The notes: generated by a model not told the origin, from the letters alone. Positions 21,059-31,988 are shown, counted from the first letter of the stretch. The stretch is DNA of 64,000 bases from Pseudo-nitzschia pungens (GCA_037355855.1 CM074759.1:4960001-5024000); one strand, 5' to 3'. A program made the numbers and translations.

Positions 21059-21904
21059 TATATTCACTGAGGTAGTACTATTCTTGGTGCTTGTAGTAGT
21101 AGTACCACAGTTATACACTGCTGCTACATACTACTGCAGTGCGTAGGTAGTAGTACATAAGAGGTAGTCCAAAATTATGGCGCAGCGGGGCTGGCTCTCT
21201 ATGGTTTAGGTGGCGCGCAATGATACCACCATCAGGTTTCTACTGGTTTCTACTATTACTTCGGTACGGTACATACTACTAGTAGTAACTCTACTGCTAT
21301 CATGTAGAAGAAATCAATTCTCAGCAAATAAATGCATGACAGAAAATGCATGTGTCGTAAATCTTACTTCACATAATTTTGGGTCGAAATGGAACAAGAA
21401 AGACGGCAACTGGAAATGGTAAGTGAACCACATCAAGGTTGGAGGAGGTATTACTTAATCATGGATTTTGATTCGTCTAACTGTGCATCATTGACTTGCC
21501 TGCTTGCTCCTGATAGGGAGGCGACCGCAACTGCTGATGAAATAGGATGCAACGGCAAATGAAATATAATGCAACGGTGAGTGAAGCACATCAAGATCTG
21601 GGGTATTGATAATGGATTTCAATTGTTCTAATTCTGAATTGAGTTGCCTGCTTGCTACTGATAGGGAAGAATCAACTTTAGTAATGCGACGGGGCAACTG
21701 AAAAATGATGCGAAAAATGATGCGACGGGGCAACTGACACATATTGCGATCACAAGACAAATATGATGTGATCGCAACTGACAAAATGATGCGATTGCAA
21801 CTGATGAAATATGATGCGATGTGAGGAGACCTTTACTGGCAGTACAGATACCGGTATGGATGAAATTATCACGATGACCATTATTTAAAAATTGTTTGAA
21901 CCAA

Positions 21905-22270
21905 AATTTGTGTGGTGTGCATGAGGACGAAGATGATCGGAGCAAAAAGCAACGACAATTTCAAGGACGACGAAGACGATCGAAGCATAGAGCAACGACG
22001 ATTTCAGAGAGGACGACAAAGACAAGCGAAGCGAAGCGAAGAGCAACGACAATTTCAGAGAGGACGACGATTTCAGGGAGGACGACGAAGAGGAAGGCAA
22101 TCGGAGCGAAGAGCAACGATGACTTCAGGGAGGACGAAGACGATCGAAGCGAGAAGCAACGACGACTTCAAGGACGATGAAGACGAGGACGATCGAAACG
22201 AAGAGCGACGACGTTTTCAAGGACAACGACTTCTTCTAACGAACCAAAATTTGTGTGTGCGTGTGTGAGA
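21905..22270. repeat. Right arm of internal inverted duplication in T
   Basis: GACGATCGAAGCGAGAAGCA and AACGACGACTTCAAGGACGA are the complements of blocks at 18560-18660. It is followed by a short AT-rich spacer and then the right end of T. Confidence 0.7.
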
Positions 22271-22599
22271 AAATTGAACAGAGAATAAACAATTATTAGA
22301 GTAATATCAATATTTATCAAAAGAAAGACTTATATTTTGCTTCATAGTGTTTCAAAATTTTTTTTCATGGGGGTCGCGATTCCTGGGCTTCGGGTAATAA
22401 TTGTGATTTTTGTGATGAATTTCTTGAGGGGTGTGATGGGAAATACTTTGTGTCGGGATGAGAAATCAATTTTTGGGAGTGAATTTCTGCAACAGTCTCA
22501 TAATATATAATGATGGTAGGGTCGGTAATAATGAGTCAGATTGAAAAAAAATTTGGGTCGAGTTTGAATTTTATTTTTTTTTCTCGTAATTCTCGTAAT

Positions 22600-22738
22600 T
22601 GAGGTAGTAACTGGGTCGCGATTGGGGGTTGCGAATCGCGAGAGAGCTAGGAATCAAGCTACGTCAAAATGAGCCAGGAATAAATCGCGACCCCCCTAAA
22701 TAAATTCTTGGGAGGGGTCGCGAACCAGTTTTCGGACG
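22600..22738 (-). repeat. Right end of element T with subterminal repeats
   Basis: GGTCGCGATT, AATCGCGAGAG, AATCGCGACCCCC and GGGGTCGCGAACC recur near the end, and the terminal 24 bp (22715-22738) mirror the left end. The AG at 22739-22740 repeats the AG at 16025-16026. Confidence 0.85.
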
Positions 22739-23650
22739 AGGAACCGGGGAAGCTGCTTGCTTGAAAACAGGGGCGTTAAGTGGATATCACTTAACGGGCT
22801 TGAAAGACTGTATAGCTTTAAATAAAAAGATGGCTTGAAAACAGATCAAAAACAAACCGAGCTCGGAGACAAAGCGGAATCGAAACAGAAGCAGCTGTAG
22901 AATTAGTACTGGATGCGCTGTAGAAAATTATATGTTGTTTTGCTGGTTGCTGCCGAATCGATCGATCATCGATCAATAGAGGTGCTGTTCAGTTTGCGAT
23001 AGAGGAGCTTGTCGATCGGTTGACGATAGAGTTGCTGATCGTTCCTTGGTGACGCAAGAGAGGTACGGTAATTAATAAGAGGGAGACTTACAGTCGCGGA
23101 ACCTTCCTTTCTTGAGGAGATAGAGGTGCATCGATTGATAGAGGTGCGTTGGTTAACGATAAAATGTCTCCTGTAGAACTGTGTAAAGAATAACAGTACT
23201 ATTATGACAATCTGCGGGTGAATTGAACTGCTTACTATAATTCTTTACATAAGATTTATGTAGAAAAGGGGGAACAGACAGACAGTGATTTGAGCCAATG
23301 AAAAAATTCTCTTTTTTTGTGTACAATTTGTACTGGGATATATGTAGAAAAAGAAATTGATCGATCGACTCGAGGGTTGTTGCTGCGATCGATTAGAGGT
23401 GCATTGACACGATGGAGGTGCAGAACGTTCCTATGTTGACGCGACAGAGGTGCTATGATTAGTAAAAAGGGACTTACAGCAGTGTTAAGAGGGGAGCACT
23501 GTTTCGCAGCAGTGTTAAGCGGTGGAGGTGCAAGTGTTAAGAGTGGTGCGGCGGAGGTGCAAGTGTTGTGTTAAGAGTGGTGCGATCGAGGTGCAGAGGT
23601 GCGATCGAGGTGCAGAGGTGCTGCTGGAGGATGAATTTCTTCGTGCCTAA
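22739..23650 (-). repeat. LINE-type repeat leader, distal part (minus strand)
   Basis: This continues the leader broken by T. Minus-strand reading gives CCTGTTTTCAAGCAAGCAGC, CACTTAACGCCCC and TCCGAGCTCGGTTTG, which match 44580-44680 of LINE-1 (CTCCGAGCTCGGTTTTTTCG, CTTAAGTGATATCCGCTTAA). From 22978 to 23640 it carries many GAGGTGC motifs. No gene is seen. Confidence 0.75.
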
Positions 23651-24358
23651 TTTCTCAGTCATCAACGACAAAAAATAAAAAGCTTATCGTCTACTTCGTA
23701 CGTTTAGTTAAATCTTACTACGTTCAAAACTTACTTCGACACGCTAAGAACTACTTCGTACTATTAACCTTACGTTAATTACCAGGTACTTCGGTATCGT
23801 GGACGGCCCTGCAAAGCGACAAATCGAGACGAGACGGACATGCTTTGAGATCTCGTTTCCCGTCAACGGTGTGATGAATGAATCTGAAGTTAAAGATAAA
23901 GATAGGGATAACATCGATTTTGAATGGATTGATTTGGGGGAATCGGGAAGGATTTTGACAACAAATGAGGTTTGTTCATTCGGGGGTAGGAGATTCTATC
24001 TATTCACGGCAACCCTCGATTTCAAAAATCAAACTAGGTAGACAGTAGACAGTAAAGACCTTAAAATTAACTTAGATAGTCAACAGACCAAAACAAACTC
24101 AAAACTCAAAACACTCGAGATTGTACGGTAGACTCTAGTTGATCCCATATGCCATCAACAATGATCGCGAAAAGTGCACGGACTTGTTGATATTCCTCCC
24201 AAGCAAACAATAAAATCGAACACATTGCAAAGAGAAATTGCTTCCGAGACACGAAACAGGGAGGGGAACGGAATCACAGAGCAGAACTAGCAAGAAGAAA
24301 CGATCGACGATCCGTTCGATTGATTGATTTGATTCGATCCCAAGCAGTATCAGCAACC
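23651..24358. other. Upstream region of the Nup133-like gene
   Basis: It separates the repeat zone from the host-gene island. No convincing gene is present: an 80-codon frame at 23799 has only a GTG start and no recognisable motif. The stretch presumably holds the promoter and 5' UTR of the gene at 24359, but I see no clear core motif. Confidence 0.5.
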
Positions 24359-27300
24359 ATGCCATCGATGTCGTCGGCTTCTTCTTCATCGTTCGTGCGG
24401 ACCCCACGATCCCCGTTTTCTCCCGGACAAAAGAGCACTTCCACCAGCCACAACAAGCGCCAGCTCGTCCGTCCAAACTCCCACATCCCCTGGTCGGTGG
24501 ACGTGGTCTCGGCGGTTCCCGGACCCGTGGTGGAGGTTTCAGGCACGGCCCTGTCCGGAGCCACCCACAACAAGTGGTCCTGTCTCGTCTTTCCCGGGGG
24601 CATCATTTACGTCTGGCAAAGCAAGCAGACGACCAACCTGGGAGAGCCCCTCCAGCGTCCCCGGGAATTCGCCAAGCTCTACCTCCCGTTCCTCCGGGAA
24701 AACGACGACCGGGAAGACCCGGTGGCACCGCTGGTGGCCCTGGCAAGCCCGCACGGAGGGGACGACCGGGATGCGATCCATCTTTACGTCTTGCATCCCA
24801 CCACCGGATGGCTGGTCTTGCGCAAGGTCACCCGGCGGGACATGCGGTCCACGCTGGGAACGTACACGGCACGGATCCAAATCCCGATCGGGGACGTCAA
24901 AAACAAGGATGGGGAGGATGACAGAATGAGAGTGCTTCCCCCTCCTCGCTTCACGACCCTGGCGTGTCACAACTCCGTGGTGGTGGCCGGGACCTCCTCG
25001 GGTGACCTCTACTGGATCACGCACATTGCCGTCCCGGTGGGACTGCACTTGCAAAAGGTGGAAGCACCAGACACGTCGAGCCTTTTCACCCGCATGTTTT
25101 TTGGTAGTGGTGGTGCTGGTGCTGGTGCTGCCAGCGACCGTACTCTCGTCCCCGGAGACGATGCGGCGGCGACCGTGGTGCCACTCGGTGGGGATAGCAA
25201 TGAATTTTTGGCGATTTCGGTCGGATCCGGGGTGGTAAAATGGACCGCGGAGCAACCCATTGCGTCGGGGCACCACGCAGTCTTTTCGAATGTGCCGCTG
25301 GGAACCTTTGCCGAGTGCCTGGAGGCGTCCTCGTCTTCTTCGAGCGACTGGACGGTCCGGGAATTGCTCCGGGCCGTAGTTAGCACCGATTCGCGGGTTT
25401 TGCACTGCATCGTTCGGGGGAAACTCGTCGCGAGCGGGGAGTCGAGGCTCTACTGGATCGTGGCGAAACTCGGCAGCGACGGCATGACCATCGTCCAATC
25501 CCACTGGCTGTCCCGCTTCGCGCTGCCCGACCAGGTCCGCGTGCTGGGACTGGTTTCTTGCGAGAATGGCAGTGTCTACGCCTCTGTATCGACCCCCCAC
25601 GATGCCGTAATTGTCATGGCGCTCGTCCCGGGGGGAGGAGGAGGAGACGATAGCGATGGCAACGGCGATGGCAACGATGACCACGTACTCCAGGAGGTCG
25701 ATCTTCCCACGGCGGAAATACCAGACCTCATGCCCGGCATGATGGAACGGGACACGATTTCGCACGGGTGCTACATGGTGGCCTCGTCGGGGATCGGAAT
25801 GCGGGTCCGGTGCATCCCCCCCCAGCAACCACCACAGCAGGGCGGGCAATCCCCGTCCAAGAGACGCAAGCTGGGCAACGACAAAATTCTCGCGCAGCAC
25901 CTCCGCTCGCACTTTTGGGCCTCCTACCAAGACCCCAACGCCGAGAAACCGACCCCGCCGTCGCTGCTGCAGGCGGATCCGGCCGATCTCGAATCCGCCG
26001 CGATCCAGATCGGTGCCGAACTCCAGCAAAAGGGCGACCCATCGTCGTATTCCATATCGCTGGAATGGCACTCGTCCTTTGTCAACCTGTTGCAAAACGA
26101 TGGCCTTTATCGTCACCTCTCCGAGGACGGAAAGTGGAGTCTCTTGGGAATCGGTCAGGAACTCCGCACCTTTGGAACCGTGGCGGAGATCCTGCTCCAC
26201 AAGTACAAGCACACCCGGGACCAGGACCTGGTGGAGTCATGGCGTAGCGGCCTGCAATCCCAGGCCATGGCCGAATGGTTCCTCTCGGTACAGCAAATGA
26301 TGGAAGACTCGGGTTGGCTGCACGCCGAGGCCTGGTATGACCTCTTGGGGGCTGCCCTGGAAAGCATCCTGGGCTTTCGGGAGGACTTTGCCGAGACGGT
26401 ATACGATGTGGCATCCGAAAAGTGTTCCGAACCCCTGTGGATCAGCCATCCCTCCATGAAAGAAATGCTCAGTCGACAAATCAAGTACTGGGAGAAGAAC
26501 TACCAAAACGTCCCGCTCCCGTTGATGGAAGCGACCGTCAAAACGGCCCTGCTCTCGCACAGCGAATCGATCGCGCCCTCCCAGCAATCGACCGAGGAAG
26601 CCAACCGGTGCCGCATCGAATTCGTCAGCGTCCAAAAAGCCGCACTGTCCCTGCTGCGAAAGGTCGGCGATGGAAATGACGAATTGGCCTTTGAGCTCTG
26701 CGTTCAGTACCGATATTTCGACGGTCTCTGCGAGCTTTCCATTGCCCACGAGAAATTGCGGGACGCAAACTCGTACGCTCTGGATCCGCTCTTTGACACC
26801 ATGACCGGAACGGATTCCCGGAGCGGCTGGTCGTTCCCACAGCACGTTTTGCAGTGGCACACGGACAAGGGACTGTACGGACAGGTCATTAATTACGGAC
26901 GCCACTCGATCGCTGACCTGAATCAAATCATGGAGAAAAACCCGCAGCTGCGCCAGCACCGATGGATCCCCACCGTTCGGCAGGGATATTACGCGCAGGC
27001 CACCAATTTGTTCCTAAAAAACTGCAAGGAACACCACGGACTTTCCAGCCACAAGTGGGCGCTCAGCATGGCCAAGCTGACCAACAAACTGGTGCCCGCG
27101 CAGAGCCAGCAGGCCCAGGATCAGGGACGAAAGATCGAACGAGCCCTAGACCTGGTGGATGCCCAGCAACTGCTGCTGAGTCCTTCGGAACAGGAACACG
27201 ACTGTCCGATCCTGCCGCCCAACGAACTCGTCGAACTGGCCATTCGCAAACTGGAAGAATCCCACGACGAGGACGACCGCGTCCGGCTGGCCTTTGTCGG

Positions 27301-27673
27301 ACTGACGGTCTGCAACTTTCTGGACGACACCCGTGCGGCCGCCCTGGAACAGACCTCCCGGATCTGGGCCCAGGCTCTGCTGGCGGACGGGAGACGTTGG
27401 TCGGGCTGGGCAGTAGATGGCGGTTCTTTTGATCCGGAGGGACTCCGTGCCGACGCCCTCTCCTCGACCGTCTTTGGCCGCGTTCTGAACGAGTGCCGCA
27501 AGGACCCTTGCATGAAGGACGTGACGTACGGCCGGCACATCGAAAAGGACGTCATCGGTCGCGTCCAGGGAGACGAAAACCGCGAGTCCTTCACCCGCGT
27601 GCTGCGGACCGTCGCCGATGCGGCGCCGGCTGAATCGATCCGCGTGGATTCGCTCCTGGTGTCGACCTATTGA
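24359..27673 (+). CDS. Nup133-like nucleoporin
   Basis: This is a single-exon ORF of 1104 residues from ATG 24359 (context GCAACCATGC); an in-frame TTG at 24320 is less likely. The N-terminal part looks like a Nup133/Nup155-type beta-propeller: VVEVSGTALSGATHNKWSCL and VFPGGIIYVWQSKQ match the opening blades, and repeated hydrophobic strands alternate with acidic loops. An acidic Gly/Asp loop lies near residue 430. From about residue 525 (LAQHLRSHFWASYQDP) the protein is alpha-helical, as in the Nup133 stalk that joins the Y-complex. Length fits Nup133 (about 1,100-1,200 aa). Expected role: outer-ring scaffold of the nuclear pore. The long antisense ORFs reflect high GC content. Nup155 is the alternative, less likely given the length. 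Confidence 0.72.
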   Translation: MPSMSSASSSSFVRTPRSPFSPGQKSTSTSHNKRQLVRPNSHIPWSVDVVSAVPGPVVEVSGTALSGATHNKWSCLVFPGGIIYVWQSKQTTNLGEPLQRPREFAKLYLPFLRENDDREDPVAPLVALASPHGGDDRDAIHLYVLHPTTGWLVLRKVTRRDMRSTLGTYTARIQIPIGDVKNKDGEDDRMRVLPPPRFTTLACHNSVVVAGTSSGDLYWITHIAVPVGLHLQKVEAPDTSSLFTRMFFGSGGAGAGAASDRTLVPGDDAAATVVPLGGDSNEFLAISVGSGVVKWTAEQPIASGHHAVFSNVPLGTFAECLEASSSSSSDWTVRELLRAVVSTDSRVLHCIVRGKLVASGESRLYWIVAKLGSDGMTIVQSHWLSRFALPDQVRVLGLVSCENGSVYASVSTPHDAVIVMALVPGGGGGDDSDGNGDGNDDHVLQEVDLPTAEIPDLMPGMMERDTISHGCYMVASSGIGMRVRCIPPQQPPQQGGQSPSKRRKLGNDKILAQHLRSHFWASYQDPNAEKPTPPSLLQADPADLESAAIQIGAELQQKGDPSSYSISLEWHSSFVNLLQNDGLYRHLSEDGKWSLLGIGQELRTFGTVAEILLHKYKHTRDQDLVESWRSGLQSQAMAEWFLSVQQMMEDSGWLHAEAWYDLLGAALESILGFREDFAETVYDVASEKCSEPLWISHPSMKEMLSRQIKYWEKNYQNVPLPLMEATVKTALLSHSESIAPSQQSTEEANRCRIEFVSVQKAALSLLRKVGDGNDELAFELCVQYRYFDGLCELSIAHEKLRDANSYALDPLFDTMTGTDSRSGWSFPQHVLQWHTDKGLYGQVINYGRHSIADLNQIMEKNPQLRQHRWIPTVRQGYYAQATNLFLKNCKEHHGLSSHKWALSMAKLTNKLVPAQSQQAQDQGRKIERALDLVDAQQLLLSPSEQEHDCPILPPNELVELAIRKLEESHDEDDRVRLAFVGLTVCNFLDDTRAAALEQTSRIWAQALLADGRRWSGWAVDGGSFDPEGLRADALSSTVFGRVLNECRKDPCMKDVTYGRHIEKDVIGRVQGDENRESFTRVLRTVADAAPAESIRVDSLLVSTY

Positions 27674-27698
27674 AGGGAGGAAGGAAGGAATCAATCAT

Positions 27699-27737
<39 letters not shown>

Positions 27738-28226
27738 GCAAGACGCACCAAAAAACAGTGAAAAAGGGATCGCGAGAGAGAGACAAAACGAAACACCGAT
27801 TTGAAATCCATCCGTGGGTCATTGGGTCGATCGAAGCCAGAAAAATGACGAAAGCGGTAACGATAACGATAACGATAACGATAACAGACCGATTAGTACG
27901 GAATTGTAGCGACAATTATATCAATCATGATCTCTGTAGTAATATCACCGACCCGAAGCCTTTCGGGTGACGTAACACCAGTAGGATTGCGCGATTGAGG
28001 TGTTTTCTTCGCACATGGTGTCTCTACGCTTTCGGCATGTTTCGTCCCGAAAACATGGCGTCTTCCAGTTTCTATAGGAAGCGCAAGCTTCCACATTGAA
28101 TCTATCGCGGATGTTCGTCCAGTACGTGTACTATTCTAAACTATAACAATGTTACATGTGATACAGTTATGCGCTTCTAGCTTCATATCCCATGAATCCT
28201 GAGCCCATGCTCCCAGTCCATGTCTT
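27674..28226. other. Tail-to-tail intergenic region with two short tandem repeats
   Basis: (CGAACA)n at 27699-27737 and (CGATAA)n at 27858-27885 lie between the 3' ends of the Nup133-like and PX-EDR2 genes. No gene is seen. Confidence 0.75.
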
Positions 28227-30663
28227 TTATTCGGTGGCATCGTCGTCCTGCTCGGCGGGTTCCAGGTTGGAAAGAATCTGCTCTTGCGATACCGGCAACG
28301 CGGGTGCATTCAGCGGGTCCAATCCGTGGAGACGTGCTCCGGCCAACATTTGTTCTGGCAATTCGTCTGAGTGGTTTCCCTGAACGACAAATCCCAAGTC
28401 CAGTGTTAGGACATTGGTGTAGGTTCGAACCATGGAAAGAATTCCGCGAGCTGCGGATGATGCCACAATGTCCAGGTCCATTTCCAAATACATTGATTTT
28501 CCTTCTTCTTCCTTTTGGTAGATATAATTCACGGGCATTTTGGTTCCAAGAATTGCTGGTTTGTTCCCTACAACCGATTTCACAACCCATGGACCATCTA
28601 CGACTGCGGGCACAATTTTTAGCAATCTGTCTTTTTGTTGCGCAGAGCTTCGGCAGTAACGGGCCGTGCATCGTTCGGCAGGTGTCATGTCGTGCGTAGA
28701 GGGAAGGGATGAGTTGAACTCAGGGTCGTGTCCCGCTTTGATAAATGGAATATACATTTCTGGGATTTCAAAGTATGCGAGCAACACACCCCAGGGCAGT
28801 CGAAAGTTTATGATAAAAGTAGGGACCTCTCTCAATCGTCCGCCCATGATTCCAGGCAATCTAAAAAAAATTGTGTGAGTTACATTGGCATTGTCGACAG
28901 TTTGCTTTCGACACATGGTTCACGCACGTGCAAAATATCTTTCATCTCGTACCTTCCGGCGTTTTCTGGAGGAGTGTCTGTCAGAAACAAGTCAATGCCG
29001 CGAACTTGCCAAAGAAAGTCGCCCGATTCAATTTTCACCTTGTCAGTCAAGTAACTTGGACCACGGATATGAAAATCGTTGCAGACTGGTTGCGACCAAC
29101 AATTAAAGTGAGAACCCAGAGCAGCTCCCTTGGGAAAAACTGGCAATGGACTTTGAACATCGCTCAGAGTATCACTGCCAGTGGAAATGTCGTCGTCGAG
29201 ATCTATAGCTTTTGGTGTACGAAGCGACATTTGTGATACCCGATGAAGGAGTTTTCTGCCGTAAATATCACTTGCTTCTGCGCTAGGTTGAGCTCCATCA
29301 ACTCCACGTTTCAGCGATCGCATTAGTTCTCTGCTATCAGTACCACTTGCTTTTGAGCCAGATGACAATCGCTGTGGGCCGTAGTTTTCTTCGATTCCAC
29401 GTATCATTGGTCGAGGGGAGTGAAGGCCGATACAAAATGCCGCCCAAATGAATAACAACAGGACATCTAAATCCACGGTCACCGCCATCGTTCCGACACG
29501 TTTCAAGACAAGCAACAAAATTATTGTCATGATGGCAAAAACAATTGGGTTGTTTTCAAACAAGTTGCCAATTTTTGATCCTTGAGAATTGTAGGTTGGA
29601 ACCGGGGCAGAATAAGAAGGGACTAGCTCCGATTGTGGTCTTTCATCGTCCAACAGCAAGTTCGCATCCCTTCCCACTTCGATCAACTCGTCCAAATCCG
29701 CTTGTCTCTCGATCTTGGTACTTCTCCGTCTCGAAGTGATAGGTACTACGGGGGTTGAACCACCGCTCGTACTCAGAGTGCTAGTTTTGGAATCAAAAAC
29801 CACCGTAGACGTGGGCTTGCCGCTCGGTGTCTTCGAGAGCAAGGGGATGCTTGGTATTGTAATCGTTGGAAACTTGAGTTTGGAACGAGGCGGAGTGGCA
29901 CTGCCACTGGCAACTAAGTTTTCACTCTGGAATTCAGCGAAAGAATAATTCTTCACAGCGTCGCTGTGTTCTCCGTCGATCTCAACGCAATGATCCGTGA
30001 GGAATAGGGTTTCAATAGCATGTGACACGTCCATGGTGAATTGGCTTTCTTCCGTGTCCGTCGGAAAATGGTTCAGGGTGGCTTCCAGAATTTCCTTTAT
30101 GATCTGGGTGCGTCTCTTGGCCAAAATCTTTACGTATTTATAGTTGACCTGTTGTTCATGGGTCGCAACGAAGTGGGAAAAGTTAGAATTGACTGATATG
30201 CAAACCCAGGTGCACACGGTTCACACGTTAAGGTTACTCCATGACAGTGAAGATCGTCCCACCTCGAAATTGAGTCGAAACATGGTCTCGGCACGCTCAC
30301 CTTTCCAACGTATTGATGTCTCTGGCTCTCAATGATATGATGAACTGTCATGCAGTACCGACCGAGTTTTTTTGTAGTCTCGTCCGCCCCGTGATGCGTA
30401 TCCACCTTGGTAGACATGACTCCATCCGCGATTTGCTTCAGTTGCCGTGCAAAGGTTCGAAAATGGCTGTATGTTTTGGAAAGGGTAAACGGATCGAAGG
30501 GTGCCTCGTTTCCCAGAACATTGCCGCCTTTAAACTCGACGCCGATGATGTAATCCGTTTCGACTGCCATGCCCCCGTGAATTCTATAGTGATCAATATC
30601 CTTGACTTGCGCCGAGACACGGTGGTCCGCGAGTGCCTGAGAAAAGGGTGTCTTCTGGTCCAT
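28227..30663 (-). CDS. PX domain plus EDR2 C-terminal (DUF1336) protein
   Basis: Three exons: 30663-30301, 30148-28953 and 28860-28227, with GT-AG introns of 152 and 92 bp. Phases match and the product is 730 aa. Residues about 20-150 form a PX domain (YIIGVEFKGG, TLSKTYSHFRTFARQL, YVKILAKRRTQIIKEIL), which normally binds phosphoinositides. A Ser/Thr/Pro-rich linker follows. Two hydrophobic segments at about 322-337 and 347-363 suggest a membrane hairpin. From about 465 the EDR2-C domain appears (FHIRGPSYLTDKVKIESG, FIINFRLPWGVLLAYFE, GRLREVP). EDR2 proteins are plant lipid-binding regulators (established), usually paired with PH and START domains, so PX is an unusual partner. It is probably a membrane lipid sensor or transfer protein. 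The tail is acidic. Confidence 0.8.
28861..28952 (-). other. Intron 2 of the PX-EDR2 gene
   Basis: Donor GGAAG|GTACGA and acceptor TTTTTTTTAG|ATTG; the split Arg codon restores the EDR2-C frame. Confidence 0.88.
30149..30300 (-). other. Intron 1 of the PX-EDR2 gene
   Basis: Donor AAG|GTGAGC and acceptor AACAACAG|GTC, phase 0; removing it joins the two halves of the PX domain. Confidence 0.85.
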
Positions 30664-31988
30664 TGCAACTGTGATTCAATATACGAAGTATTTTGTTTTT
30701 GTTCTTGTTCGCGTTTGTTGTGTGTGTGTGCGTTTCAATGGCTACCGACAATTGCATCCGCTCTTTTTCGATGTCACTCAGAATACAGAGGGATGGAGGA
30801 CGTCTCTAATACCAGAGCAATAGTGCTTGAAAGTCGGGTTGTTCGATGGTACGGTCACCTTACGCGAGCGATGGTTGATGCAAAGTTTCGTTACTGGTTT
30901 AGGTTTCGTTGAAACAAAAAACAAACGACAAACCGACGTCGAGAAAGCCTTTCTTGTTCTAAGGTCGTACGGTAGTAGTTAACTTACGTTGTCGTTCAGT
31001 ACGTGCTATTGTAAGCCTTACTACAAAATTCCGAACGGCTGTCCGTCGGTTGGACGTACCTTTGATATAATTTCTACGTGGACTTGAGGACAGCTGTTCG
31101 GAATTTTGTAGTAAGGCTTATTTATGAAAAATTTTTTTTTTTTTTGAAGAATGAATCTTAGTTGAATGTCTTCGCGTTTATTGTAATTATTTTACGCTGC
31201 TTGTTGAATTTTTATCGCGATCGGTCGGATAAGTTACCGAACCGTCCCATACGAACGTAAGGTTACCGGTAGGGTGGACTGGGACGTTTTTCTCATAATG
31301 TATGAAGGATTCTGAGCATTTTCGCTCGATCCAAAGAAGGTGGCCTCACAAGCACCGCAGCGCTAATACCCTGCCCAAGTCCATCGTACTCGTATTCACT
31401 ATTCATACATGCAGAACGTATGTTGGGCATCGAATGAAGATGCCGAAACGGATAAGATTACCGGTACCTCAGCAGTGTCCCTAAAATGGAGATCCCCAAG
31501 TGGTGCAGCATGATCATCCAGCTCTATTTTTTGTGTGATCTTGGTCTCTAGTCAGTCAGTGAATGTGTGAAGGATCTCCTTGACTTCTGTTATTATTATT
31601 TTTTTGTTCACAACCTGAACGAAAGACATGTGATAACAAAATCGGTATAAAATCAGAATTTGCCTTGGGTGAGACTCGCCGTCAGGGGAAATCCACTGGC
31701 ATAGTGCTTTACATGGCGTCTATCGTTTGTGCCAGTATCATTTTTTACAACTCATGTCTTCAAGACCATCGCGTGCAGTTTTTCATTCCTAGATTTTTTT
31801 CATGTAGAATTGTCCCAAGACACCAACTCATTAGAACCCAGAGGTACACATTGACAAATTATGCAATACAATTGAAAGCACTTCTTTACAAAATCTACAT
31901 TGGTAAATACTCTCTTACTGCTGCCTTCAAAGGGCAACCAAGTCGAAGAAAGCTGGGTATGTTTTGGGCTAGTGCAGTTTGGTCACGT
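30664..31988. other. Intergenic region with a short foldback element
   Basis: No supportable gene. It contains the palindromic element at 31011-31119 and several oligo-T runs. It presumably includes the PX-EDR2 promoter and the 3' flank of the Zn2Cys6 gene. Confidence 0.6.
31011..31119. repeat. 109-bp foldback element with 33-bp inverted ends
   Basis: Left arm TAAGCCTTACTACAAAATTC and onward to CTGTCC (31011-31043); the right arm 31087-31119 is its complement with one mismatch. Related arms containing GGACAGCTGTT and GTAGTA occur at 41921-42035 and, as direct repeats, at 60008-60150. Confidence 0.8.

Larger units (their letters stand above)
16027..22738. mobile_element. Element T: 6.7-kb TIR element, class unknown
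   Basis: It is bounded by perfect 24-bp terminal inverted repeats beginning CGTCCGAAAACTGGTTCGCG. The flanks join as a normal leader repeat: left CACTTAG, right AGGAACCGGGG, against the uninterrupted CACTTAGGAACCAGGG at 15860-15880. This indicates a precise insertion with a 2-bp AG duplication. Inside are subterminal TCGCGACC repeats, a remnant zinc-finger ORF (16427-16846), a minisatellite (16738-18480), inverted duplicated segments (18540-18850 and 21905-22235) and a 181-bp satellite (19636-21058). No recognisable transposase, RT or recombinase is present. It may be the satellite-filled derivative of a DNA transposon. Confidence 0.82.

Noticed and set aside
23799..24041. 80-codon ORF upstream of the Nup133-like gene
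   Set aside because: It has a GTG start only, no motif and no coding neighbours; kept as non-coding.
24539..26212. 557-codon antisense ORF opposite the Nup133-like gene
   Set aside because: It mirrors codon bias of a GC-rich gene; it has low-complexity Arg/Gly composition and no motif.
27691..27740. (CGAACA)n as a telomere-like repeat
   Set aside because: It is only about six units, internal between two genes, and not a known telomere motif.
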